This document shows positions 52,560 to 63,184 of a DNA stretch of 64,000 bases, piece after piece. Under the pieces are notes generated by a model, which was not told the origin of the DNA, ran no database searches, and saw only the letters and a list, made by a program, of their open reading frames with translations. Numbering within the stretch: position 1 is the first letter of the stretch; the number at the start of each line of letters is the position of its first letter. A program made the translations under genes and the position numbers. The stretch covers positions 15,162,282 through 15,226,281 of the forward strand of contig CM019701.1 of assembly GCA_009760885.1 (NCBI GenBank), in the 5' to 3' direction. The DNA is from Achatina immaculata. Its lineage: Eukaryota; Mollusca; Gastropoda; Stylommatophora; Achatinidae.

Positions 52560-53425
52560 TCTTCTTATTTTTCTTAAGCTTTCCGAGCCATTAAGGCTCA
52601 CTGCTGCAGATAAAGTTCGCTTCCATTCCTCTCTACTCCTAATCTTCTCTCTCTCCAGTTGGTAATACCAAATTCTTCTATATCCTCTTCTATGTTGTAT
52701 TTCCGTGTCTGTCTTGGTCTACCCCTTGGTCTTGTTTCCCCTCATCTCTTGTGCATACATCATTTTCGATTGTCTGCTCTCTTCCATTCTTTCTACATGC
52801 CCCAGCCAGCGTAGTCTGTTCACTTTCAAGGCATTTATAATTCGCTGAGATTTAAATAAGCTGTTCAGTTCAGTGTTCTTTCTAGCTCTCCATTCTCCTC
52901 TGTTGGTATCTTTTGTGGACCCAAAGATTTTTCTTAGAATCTTGTTCTCAAAGATCTGCAATTGTTGTTCATCTTTCTTTGTTGTACTCCATGCTGCTGA
53001 TTCATGTATGATGGGTAGTCTTATTATAGTTTTGTAGATTGTTACTTTGGTGTTTTGAGACATGATTTTGGATTTTAAGAGGTGTTGCAAGGCACAGTGT
53101 CTTTTATTCCCTATCTGTACTCTGATTTTAAATGTTCTCACTTACTATGTTGCTTCTGTTGAAGGTTGTGCCTAGATATTTGTATGTTTCTGCTTTCCTA
53201 ATAATCATATCTCCAACATTTATATAATCTGGATCATTCTGCCTCTGGTCTCTTGATATCTTCATGTACTCTGTTTTATTCGTGGTTAATGGTCAAGCCC
53301 ACTTTTAGTGCCACATATCTCAGGTGTATGGAGGTGTTGATGACTTCTTGCATAGTTCCCCCCCCCCCCCCCCCCCCCCCCCCCAACCAGGTCGATGTCA
53401 TCAGCGTATCCATAAAGCGATTGTG
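52560..53425 (-). mobile_element. Jockey- or RTE-like LINE remnant of a further family
   Basis: Minus strand: a catalytic block YGYADDIDLVG at about 53420-53388, interrupted by a poly-C/G run. Then come IRVQIGNKRHCALQHLLKSK, TIYKTIIRLPIIHESAAWST, FENKILRKIFG and LRWLGHVERMEESRQ. A frame of 140 codons is intact, the rest broken. The catalytic motif is preserved despite the homopolymer beside it. Confidence 0.78.
53360..53382. repeat. Poly(C) homopolymer
   Basis: A run of more than 20 C. Shorter C runs lie at 53949-53960 and 54111-54124. Lengths may be affected by sequencing error. Confidence 0.9.
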
Positions 53426-54475
53426 AACGTGTTAAATATCTCACAAACATGGCTTCATGTACACGCAGGTGAAACTGCTCGTATGAAATGTAAGAACACT
53501 CGGCTCTATGAAGACAAACACGGAGCGATGACTTTACACGCTCCACCTACAAACAGTCTTATTTTTGTCAGACAACGCCGTCCTCAGCACTGCAGATTAA
53601 TGATTCGTATGGGTTAATCCATGCCGAGTTATATCGACGAACTTTTACGCGCCTTTATCGTTCGGTCCTGCGTGTTTGATCGATAATACACGGCTTGTCT
53701 GATTATTGTTGCAAAGCTTTTCAAGCGTGTTAATCGATTTGTCAATGCAAGAACAAAGTGGAAGCTGGCACAGCGCTTAGGAAGAAGTTATGGAATACCA
53801 TTTTTCCATCTTCATTAAATGAAGATTATGAAAGGTGAAAAACTTATCTTTAAAACTCTTTACATTCAGCAGAAGATAAGACTATAGAAGATGAAAGGGC
53901 CTGGGAAAATATTCAAATAAACCAACTACACACACGTGATGAAAAGACCCCCCCCCCCCCCAAAACAGCAGCCCCCCCCCCTTTTGAGAGGAATTTTATA
54001 ACGTAAAGTTAAACTATTTTCAGCCCGTTCACTCTGGTGATTTAAGTACTTTGTTTTCATTTTTCATCCATTACTTTCCCTCTTCAAACGAGGAACGAAG
54101 CACCTGCTACCCCCCCCCCCCCCCAAACCAGCCTCTTAAACCCGTCCATTGTAGCATTTGGCCTGCACAAAAGAACGGCCAAGTCACTTGACTTTGAGAG
54201 CATTATTTCCGAAGGGAAGACGGGAATATATCACGTGCGTGTTATGTGTTTTCTGTTAGGGCAGTCTGGCTGTATGCTCTACCGTAGGATAAGAGATACT
54301 TCTCTTACTATCTTACTGCCTTTTTTTTCATTTTGGCAACTAAAAAAGAAAATGGTCTCACATTTATTGGTCGCAGATGATGAATAACAGAGACCTACTT
54401 TCCCAGTGTGAACAAGATAACGTGCACTTAATGATACAGAAAGAAGGAGAGAGAAGAGAAATGGTAATGAAAGAG

Positions 54476-54477
<2 letters not shown>
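53426..54477. other. Unassigned sequence with two poly-C runs
   Basis: No recognised repeat family and no supported coding frame. Confidence 0.3.
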
Positions 54478-54514
<37 letters not shown>

Positions 54515-54517
<3 letters not shown>

Positions 54518-55880
54518 AAACGAACGAACGAACATACTTTATTTTCAAAAGGTTAAGAATTAAGCATATAGACCTGTCTAACATTCTGCCCTTCATCATA
54601 CAACTTTCAGTCAGTCACAGTCATTCAGTATTTGTTAATGAGCATAATAACCATGACGACACATTTAATGATTACATAAATAAATAATAACCGTATCTCT
54701 TGTCCATACACACTACACTCTGATTTATGCAACAACATGAAATAAACTTGCATTCTTACATTCATTCAAAACTAACACATTTATAGAAAAGCAGTATATA
54801 AAAAAATTACAACAATCAAGCCATACTTTAAACTACTTTAGACAGCTTAGGGAGGCATATAGTCCATATCAAACAGATGTTAACACAGTTTGAAGTTATA
54901 AGAACAAATATTACTTATAAGTTTTACATGAATTGGTAGGGCATTCCAAAGGTGGGCAGCTGAGTAAGAGAAGCTTTTTTTTAAACATGTCAAGCCTTGG
55001 CTGTGGGAGAATACAATTACTTAAGTGTTGACTGTGTTTTGGGTTGGATTTGAACACCAACCACAGATGGGGTGGAGCATTGTGTGATAGAATTTTATGA
55101 ATTAACTTGGCCTTGTTGAAAAGAAATCTCCCCTTGAGGAGTAGAATATCAAGATGTTTGTCCTTCTTTGTAATACGTGCTGCATGTTTGTCATCTATAA
55201 ATGTTACCGCTCGTTTTTGAAGTGAGTAAAGTCTTTCCATGTTTGACATAGAACAGCCATCCCAGACTGTGGAACAGAAGTCCAAGTGTGTTTGTATCTG
55301 TGATATGTAGTACATGTTTCTGGTGTATATATCAAGAAAATGTTTACTTTGAATAAACTGGTAAACTTTTTGTGCAGTGAGGTTGGTTAGATTATCTACA
55401 TGATGATTCCAGCTGAGGTGGTGGTCAATCATGAGACCTAGAGTTTTATGTTCGCTAACATTCTCTATCTGTGAAGTTCCAGCATGGAGATACAGTGTTG
55501 TTGTTGGTGAATTTGTTAATTTCTGTCTTGTTGTAAAGAGCATGGACTTTGTTTTGCTGGTGTTTATGAGCATTCTGTTGTTGTTGCTCCAGTTAATTAG
55601 ACTGTTTATTTCAATTTGAAGAGTTGACTCAAGGTTAATACAGTCTTTGTAGACTAGTGGAAAGTATGCAGTCATCAGCAAAAAGGTCACAAGATGATTT
55701 TCTGAGATGAAGTGGAAGATCATTGATATAGATGGTAAAATCAGAGGACCAAGAATAGATCCCTGTGGAACACCATTATCAACCACAGATGAGTTTGACG
55801 TAAGAGATTTTTAGACAAACTACCTGCTGTCTGTTGGAAAGAAAAGATGTAATAAATTTTGTCAAGTCAGGGTTTATTGT
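54515..55880 (-). mobile_element. LINE-D (CR1-like), longest copy, between (GA)n tracts
   Basis: Minus strand from about 55880: NPDLTKFITSFLSNRQQVVC, then motif B GVPQGSILGPL, then the remaining RT and thumb regions (SLINWSNNNRMLINTSKTKS, HKTLGLMIDHHLSWNHHVDN) and HLDFCSTVWDGCS, LYSLQKRAV. The 3' UTR ends in (TTCG)n at 54515-54530. Flanked by (GA)n at 54478-54514 and 55880-55930. The 5' truncation lies within the RT domain. Confidence 0.85.
54911..55786 (-). pseudogene. LINE-D RT C-terminal frame, catalytic loop frameshifted
   Basis: A 291-codon frame starts at VDNGVPQGSILGPL. The expected catalytic piece, LFADDCILSTS, and the preceding TIYINDLPLHLRKS lie in another frame over about 55675-55760. 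Two compensating frameshifts therefore bracket the FADD loop. The protein as it stands would lack the catalytic Asp pair, so it is inactive. Downstream of the loop the frame is intact to the stop. Confidence 0.8.
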
Positions 55881-55896
55881 GAGAGAAAGAGAGAGA

Positions 55897-55932
<36 letters not shown>
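55880..55932. repeat. (GA)n microsatellite flanking LINE-D
   Basis: GA/GATGATAGA run at the 5' edge of the LINE-D copy. It matches the (GA)n at the 3' edge (54478-54514). Confidence 0.9.
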
Positions 55933-55935
<3 letters not shown>

Positions 55936-56004
55936 TGAGAAAGAAATAGCAGAGAGGTAAAGAGATATATAGACAGACAGGCAGCCGACAGATAGACACA
56001 TGCA

Positions 56005-56239
56005 GAACGAATGAACAAACTATTTTCAAAGTGTAAAGAATTGGGCACGCAGGCCCGTCTAACACTCTGCCCTTTATCTCTCAAACTTTCATTCAAACCA
56101 AGTAATTCACAATCAGTTTATTACTTGCATTACAAACAGTTGAAAACTAGTACTAAATATGAAATAGAAACTATCACATATAACCTTTTATGTAAACGTC
56201 CTACAATACATGCAGATAAAACAGACAGATAGAGAGAAA

Positions 56240-56240
<1 letters not shown>
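56005..56240 (-). mobile_element. LINE-D 3' UTR fragment
   Basis: Minus strand: ATTGGGCACGCAGGCCCGTC and TAACACTCTGCCCTTTATC on plus, as in the other LINE-D copies. The tail is GAACGAATGAAC. To the right the sequence enters GA-rich repeats again. Confidence 0.75.
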
Positions 56241-56598
<358 letters not shown>

Positions 56599-56599
56599 C

Positions 56600-57095
56600 T
56601 GATTACAGCAACTCTTGAACTGAATAACAAGAATAAGATAAGCAGAAGCAACCCGGGAACCTAAAGCAACGCCAACCCTGATTGACAGAAACATCGATTA
56701 CACATTCTACGACCATAGCAGATAATTATCGTTAGAGGAAATTCCCATTGTATGCAAATACGAGACTGCTGTATTGGCCGCCATAATTAGGATAAATTTA
56801 ACATGAAAGTAATGATTATACTTGACAGCAACATCCGGAGAACAGATTTTTGCATATCGGAAGAGATTTTTTAGGGCGAGTAATTTCCCGGAGATTTAAG
56901 TGAAGGTTTGGGATGTGAGTCACCCCAGAAGGTAATGGATAGCGTTAAACACGAGGATTTTATTGACTGCTGCGGTCGTGTAATAGCCCTTCTGTCATTG
57001 GCTGGCGGAATGATGAACTGTGATTGGTTGATCTGATAAGTGAACTTTGCAATTATTGGTTGAGAAGATTTTGTGAACTTTTTCATGAACATTAT
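56600..57095. other. Unassigned single-copy-looking stretch
   Basis: No coding frame or repeat family recognised. Confidence 0.3.
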
Positions 57096-57106
57096 TGGTA
57101 TTAAAT

Positions 57107-57137
<31 letters not shown>

Positions 57138-57630
57138 AGGGAATGAGAGAGGGACAAAATGAAAGAGAATGAAGAGGGTAAAAGAGAATGAGAGAGAGAA
57201 TGAGGGAGAGAATGAGCAAAAGAGATTTAATGAGGAAGAGAGAGAGAGAAAGAGAGAGAGTGAGGGAGAGAATGAGCAAGAGAGATTTAACGAGAAAGAG
57301 AGAGACAAAGAGAGAGGAAGGGAATAAGCAAGAGAGGTTTAATGAGGAAGAGAGAGAGAAAGAGAGAGAATGAGGAGAGAATGAGCAAGAGAGATTTAAC
57401 GAGAAAGAAAGAGACAAAGAGAGAGGAAGGGAATAAGCAAGAGAGGTTTAATGAGGAAGAGAGAGACAGAGAGAGAGAGAGAGTAGCGGGGGGGGGGAGA
57501 GAGAATGAGCAAGAGATATTTAACGAGGGAGAGAGAGAAATAAAGAGAGTGAGAGAGAGAATGAACAAGAGAGATTTAATGAGGAAAAGAGGGAGAGAGA
57601 GAAAGAATAAAGAGATAGATATAGTCAGAT
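57095..57630. repeat. GA-rich tandem with an embedded longer unit
   Basis: Units of roughly 60-125 bp containing AATGAGCAAGAGAGATTTAA and GAGGAAGAGAGAGAGAAAGA recur five to six times. A short piece of the same unit lies at 56245-56280 (ATGAGCAAGAGTGATTTAAC). Confidence 0.85.
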
Positions 57631-57689
57631 TTTTTACTATATAATTCACGTCAATTAAAAAAAAAGAGTAGCTACCTCGTAGATATGGA

Positions 57690-57900
<211 letters not shown>

Positions 57901-58404
57901 AAGGCGGGGAAGTTTAGTGGAATTTACGACTTTTTTGTTTTACATCCTGAATTACACAGCAAAACATGGCAGACAGCGCTTTTTTTGTGTGTGACTGTCT
58001 GCATCTGTTCTCCTTGTTCCTTCCATCAGCACGAACTCCTTGTTCCGGTAGAAGTTTTCCAGTCGAAATTTTTATGCTAACCCGAATGTACTGTATGTAC
58101 AACCACATAACGCACCCGTCAGCGAGAAACTTGTCTGCATTTGTTTCATTTGGTTTCCCCTTCAGAGTTTTGCCGTCTACCCAAATTTATAATCGTGCAA
58201 GAACGAGATCAAAATGTGCGACATTTCGGAAAGGCATTATTTTGTTTGTTTGTCTGTTTGTTTTGTACGTCTTAAAAATAAAATAATGAAAGGAGTTTCC
58301 TAGAGAGACTTTATGACTTAAAAGAACAGGTTAAAACCACAAGGAAAAAACAAAGACACTTAAATTCTTTCCGTGAAGACGAAGTTTAGAGAACCCAGTA
58401 AACA

Positions 58405-59237
58405 CATGCATGGCTCAGTGGTTGGGTGTTAGGTCTACTAATCCGGTAGTACCGGGTTCTAGTCCCAGCCGTGTTTGTTTTGTTTGTTTGTCTGGTACCA
58501 CTACAACATAAAGTCCCCGGGGTTCACCCATCATCGTCATCATCATCAGGTGCCGTGCCGACTGGCGTTGGCTATTATGCTTCTCCAGAGTACCCGATCC
58601 TTCATGCAGGCCATCAGTTCAGCTGGTGATCTCCTCTCACACCATCCCGTCAGACTGTCCAGTATCATTTCTCTTGGTCTTCCTCTTGATCTTCTTCCTT
58701 CTGTTTTTCCTGTTGCTATAATATTTTCAATGCCCCCTCTTCTCATTGCATGTCCTATGAAAGTACATTGCCTCTTTCTTATTTTTTGACAAGGTTTTTT
58801 TTTTGTCTCTCCAGCTCTTCTCATACATTCTTCATTAATTATTTTTGCTATCCAGGGGATTCACAACATTCTTCTAATAAACAACATTTCTGTTGCTTCC
58901 AATGATTTTTGTGCAGACTTGCCTATTGTCCATGATTCACTTCCATATAACAAGATAGGTTCAATATAGCATTTTAGTACTCGTTTTCTAACATTCATTG
59001 ATAAAGATATGTTAGCTAATATGTTTCTCATTCTCTGAAATGCAGTCTTTGCTTGGCCTATTCTGTTTCCAGCCTCTGAAAATGGGTACCAGAGAAACCT
59101 GGGAAGGTAAAACGGCCAGGCGTGACACTGACCACATCAAACTTTCACGTGATAAAGGTCGTGGAATGTACGGGCCTAATACCATATTCCTCGATATGCC
59201 TTAATGGCGAGGAAATGGGGATTTTTTCCTTTTACAC
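58405..59237 (+). mobile_element. SINE family 2 copy split by LINE-A
   Basis: The head at 58405-58518 has GGCTCAGTGGTTGGGTGTTA and GGGTTCTAGTCCCAGCC. The body resumes at about 59072 (CCTCTGAAAATGGGTACCAG) and ends GGGGATTTTTTCCTTTTAC at 59237. Between them lies a minus-strand LINE-A 3' end. Confidence 0.85.
58522..59071 (-). mobile_element. LINE-A 3' fragment inside a SINE
   Basis: Minus strand: [40 protein letters not shown], ending NASRHGT and a (GAT)n tail at 58522-58540. It is about 95% like the copy at 2.5-4.1 kb by eye. One frameshift near the T run at 58796-58805 separates the upstream block. Confidence 0.9.
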
Positions 59238-59349
59238 AGACATGCACCAACTTACGGCCCCAATCGTGACCGGCCATGAGGCCGTAGGCCGATTATTTGG
59301 CCGTATGTTGGCCGTCAAAGGGGGAGGTCCTTCACTAAGTACATATCAC

Positions 59350-59430
59350 TACTAACAGCATGTTGTAAGATGTATACTAATAGCATGTTGTAAGATGTAT
59401 ACTAATAGCATGTTGTAAGGTGTATACAAC
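59350..59430. repeat. 25-bp minisatellite, left part
   Basis: About three units of TGTATACTAATAGCATGTTG plus TAAGA. The array continues at 60122 after a LINE-B copy and a (TA)n run. Confidence 0.9.
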
Positions 59431-59450
59431 TGACAAAACAAACAAGGCAG

Positions 59451-59454
<4 letters not shown>

Positions 59455-59505
<51 letters not shown>
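59455..59505. repeat. (TA)n microsatellite at the 5' edge of a LINE-B copy
   Basis: About 24 TA units directly next to the truncated start of LINE-B. Confidence 0.97.
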
Positions 59506-59507
<2 letters not shown>

Positions 59508-60120
59508 ATGAGGACAAATTGGAAGAAGTGGAGAGTTTTTAATATCTTGGACCACTACTAACTAATAATGGAGATACAATGAGGGAAATTAAAAGGAGGA
59601 CATCTATCGCTCTTCAGAAAGTAAAACAAATAAAGAATCTGTGGAGAGGAGCAGACAGAACTACAAAAATAAGGTTTTTAAGGGCATGCATCTTTCCCAT
59701 CGCAACATATGCCTGTGAGACCTGGACACTTAACAAAACAGCTGAGAAACACATAAATGCCTTTGAATGTAAATGCTACAGAAGAGTTCTTCAAATATCG
59801 TGGACACAAAAAAGAACAAATATATCTATACTACAAGAGCTTAATATTGTAGAAGGCTGGCTAGTAAAGAGGATAAAAGAGAGAAAACCTAAATATTTTG
59901 GACACATTAAACGTCATGATAATTTAGAGAAGACCGTATTGGAAGGATACATAATGGGAAAAAGAAAAAGAGGAAGACCAAAACGAAGATGGCTGCGAGA
60001 CATCGTTGACGATCTGCAAATGGATGCCACAGCAGCAGGCCATCTTGCTCACAACCGAGAGGCCTACAGGAGTGCTGTTTGGGAGGCAAAGTTCCGCAAG
60101 GGACAAGCAAATGAATGAAT
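59505..60120 (+). mobile_element. LINE-B copy, well preserved, in a 25-bp array
   Basis: Plus strand: a broken start (EDKLEEVESF), then an open frame of 179 codons from 59579. It reads RRTSIALQKVKQIKNLWRGA, RACIFPIATYACETWTLNKT, FECKCYRRVLQISWTQKRTN, EGWLVKRIKERKPKYFGHIK and GKRKRGRPKRRWLRDIVDDL, ending KFRKGQANE. The tail is ATGAATGAATGAA. It is 5'-truncated after the RT palm, so it is not functional. Confidence 0.92.
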
Positions 60121-60470
60121 GAAGATGTATACTAACAGCATGTTGTAAGATGTATACTAACAGCATGTTGTAAGATGTATACTAATAGCATGTTGTAAGA
60201 TGTATACTAATAGCATGTTGTAAGATGTATACTAATAGCATGTTGTAAGATGTATACTAATAGCATGTTGTAAGATGTATACTAACAGCATGTTGTAAGA
60301 TGTATACTAACAGCATGTTGTAAGATGTATATTAATAGCATGTTGTAAGATGTATACTAACAGCATGTTGTAAGATGTATATTAATAGCATGTTGTAAGA
60401 TGTATACTAACAGCATGTTGTAAGATGTATACTAACAGCATGTTGTGAGATTTATACTAAGAACGTGCTG
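60120..60470. repeat. 25-bp minisatellite, right part, about 13-14 units
   Basis: TGTATACTAACAGCATGTTG plus TAAGA units. C and T variants (AACAGC, AATAGC) are mixed. The last units are decayed. Confidence 0.93.
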
Positions 60471-60684
60471 CGTGATGTATGGACTTTAATATTTTAAAAT
60501 GATACTAAACGTGTCTACGAGATGCAAGTTAGCACATTAACTGTGTGGAAAATGATTACAAAATATGAATCATTACATACAACTAGATAAATAATCATAC
60601 TGTAATAACTTTTCAATTGTACATTCACACACACATACTTATGCGCATACATACCACGTACAGTATTGTATTATAAGTTTTGAA

Positions 60685-60722
60685 TGTAGCACGTAGCACG
60701 TATCACGTAGCACGTAGCACTG
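60685..60722. repeat. Short CACGTAG direct repeat
   Basis: Five units of GCACGTA/TCACGTA, with the palindromic core ACGT. Confidence 0.8.
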
Positions 60723-60946
60723 TAAGAATGGCGACGGCACCACTATCAACAAACGTAATGCGTACGGCCTCAGCGACCTGTAGCGGCCGGGTTCTAGAAC
60801 ATCTTCCCATTTTTACTCTAGGACTTCGGCCATAAGCACGAACGGCCGTAACTCCATCGGCCGTAACTCCATCGGCCGTAACTCCATCGGCCGTAAGTCG
60901 GCACAAGACTGTAATCACTGAAAAACTCAAAGGAAGCAAAAACTAC

Positions 60947-61062
<116 letters not shown>

Positions 61063-61523
61063 GAGACAACGAAAACGCCAAAGAGATAGAAAAATTGACA
61101 GAGAGAAGAGAAACATTCAGAACAAATCGATCAAGTAGCATACATTTTTAAAAATACAAAAGATCTGATTAGAGATTGCAAAGACAGCGCAACACGAGGA
61201 AGCATGATCGCCAACGTTAACCGGAACGCACCTGGTAACTGATGAATGAATAGTTTGCAGACCTCAGCACTATTTTCTGTGTGTGGGACAAAGGCCAGGG
61301 AAACTACTGATATACGCAAGCAGAGTAATGAGAAGAGAGGACAGATTAGAGGAGTGATCTCTGTGATGGCTGTTGATGATACAGAGTCTGCAGGATGGCT
61401 AGGGTCTGGGAGTCGTGAGTCACGACATTCCGTCTGTGGGAGAAGAAGGATCTGATAATACGAGAGAGGAGATCTAACAACAGGAGAAAGGAGATCTGAT
61501 TAACGAGAGAGGAAAGGTCTGAT

Positions 61524-61528
<5 letters not shown>

Positions 61529-61567
<39 letters not shown>
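61529..61567. repeat. (GA)n and GAGATCTGATAAC repeats
   Basis: A (GA)n run within a degenerate GAGAGGAGATCTGATAACAG repeat spanning about 61455-61620. Confidence 0.85.
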
Positions 61568-61571
<4 letters not shown>

Positions 61572-61705
61572 TCTCATAAGAGAAGAGAAGAAAGATCTGA
61601 TAACAGGAGAGAGGAGATCCAAAAACACATCAAGGAAAACGCGATATCCCAATTTCAGGTACGGGATCCTGCAATTAGATAATGGAATATCAGAAACTTG
61701 AAAGA

Positions 61706-61745
<40 letters not shown>
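61706..61745. repeat. (ATT)n microsatellite
   Basis: About 12 ATT units directly before the LINE-B copy at 61745. Confidence 0.95.
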
Positions 61746-61747
<2 letters not shown>

Positions 61748-62200
61748 ATAAGATTTCTAAGGGCATGCATCTTTCCCATCGCAACATATGCCTGTGAGAC
61801 CTGGACACTTAACAAAACAGCTGAGAAACACATAAATGCCTTTGAATGTAAATGCTACAGAAGAGTTCTTCAAATATCATGGATACAAAAAAGAATAAAT
61901 ATATCTATACTACAAGACCTTAATACTGAAGAAGGCTGGCTAGTAAAGAAGATTAAACAAAATAAACTTAAATATTTTGGACACATTAAACGTCATGATA
62001 ATCTAGTGAAGACAGTCTTGGAAGGGTACGTATTGGGAAAAAGAAAGAGAGGAAGTCCAAGGCGAAGATGGCTGCACGACATCGTTGATAATCTGCAAAT
62101 GGATACATCAGCAGCAGGCCATCTTGCTCACAACCGAGAGGCCTACATGAGTGCTGTTAGGGAGGCGAAGTTCCGCAAGGGACATAACAATGAATGAATG
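61745..62200 (+). mobile_element. LINE-B copy
   Basis: Plus frame: RFLRACIFPIATYACETWTL, FECKCYRRVLQISWIQKRIN, EEGWLVKKIKQNKLKYFGHI, EGYVLGKRKRGSPRRRWLHD, ending KFRKGHNNE and (ATGA)n. The frame is open to the stop. The 5' truncation lies at RFLRAC. Confidence 0.92.
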
Positions 62201-62204
62201 ATGA

Positions 62205-62690
62205 ACTACTATTATGTGCCCTGGCGGATAGCGTTGGTGATCACGCTTTTTTCCATCTTGCACGGTCCTTGGTGCTTCCGATTACTTCAGATACTTTTCT
62301 TCTTCCATGCCACTTGGTCAGTCCACTGAGATATTTTTCTCTTGGCCTTCCTTTCTTCTCTTTTGCCTTGATTTTTCCAATCATTGCTAAGTTCTTCAAC
62401 TTCTGTCTTATCATGATATGCCCAAGAAATTTTGATTGTCTTTTTTCTTATCATTTGAACTAGTTTTCTCTTCGATTGTTTTTCTGTCTGTCCGGGGCAC
62501 TTGTCGCATCTTTCTCCAAAACCGCATCTCTTGTTTCCAGTTTCTTTGTCACCTTTTTAGCTGACTGTCCAGGTTTCACAACCATATAGCAATACTGGCT
62601 CTATATTGCACTGTAATACGTTTCCCCTCACTTTCAGGGACTTATTTTTTACTTGTAATGTATATATAATGTATTTGTTACTTGTTAGTA
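62205..62690 (-). mobile_element. RTE-like LINE 3' fragment of another family
   Basis: Minus strand: pieces resembling the CYIEPVLLYGCETWT and SKFLGHIMIRQK blocks, then a basic KGKREERKAKRKIS-like tail. The 3' end lies at about 62205, tail to tail with the plus-strand LINE-B at 62200. Confidence 0.6.
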
Positions 62691-62734
62691 TCTTTTTTTT
62701 TCATGTCGTATTAAGCTGATCGTGACTTACCTGT

Positions 62735-62995
62735 TCGTGATTTTACATATACCGGTCACGTGATAAGAAGAGACAATCAGAGAATCCCAAAAACAAGCTA
62801 TCAAGTGAAACACAGGCCGAAGAAAAAGAGATTGACCACGTGAAACTCTAAAGAGAACATTGTTAAGAGAGGCCAAATTAGTAGGCATAAAATCCCTTGA
62901 TGAGGTTGAAAATCTCGCCGAAAACTGGAAAACTTGGCGAACTACCATACGAGCCCTGTGTGACGTTTAACGGCAAGGGAAGGATGTAAGATGTG
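62735..62995 (+). mobile_element. LINE-C 3' fragment
   Basis: Plus strand: ACATATACCGGTCACGTGAT, the GHV..RRD-like block and the family end GGGAAGGATGTAAGATGTGA. It closely matches the right part of the 10.9-11.17 kb copy. Confidence 0.8.
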
Positions 62996-63184
62996 AGATT
63001 CGTGATTTTATTTGTGCACTTGCCATTGTGACAGTATGAGTAAGAGACGGGGAAGTCTATTGATAAAAGGTAGGCACGGAGTAATGCACAGAACAATTGT
63101 TGAGGATGCGGGAATACAGATCATATCATCGAGCACCAATTAGTTTGACAGTAAAAGAGAACATAGCAAGTGACGACAGGGTTG

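Larger units (their letters stand above)
59238..60915. mobile_element. Possible DNA transposon with GGCCGTA subterminal repeats (tentative)
   Basis: The left end ACAGACATGCACCAACTTAC plus GGCC (59236-59265) and the reverse of the right end (ACAGTCTTGTGCCGACTTAC plus GGCC, 60884-60912) are imperfect inverted copies. Both ends then carry several GGCCGTA or TACGGCC motifs. The interior holds a 25-bp array, a (TA)n run and a LINE-B insertion. No transposase is visible. Confidence 0.35.
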
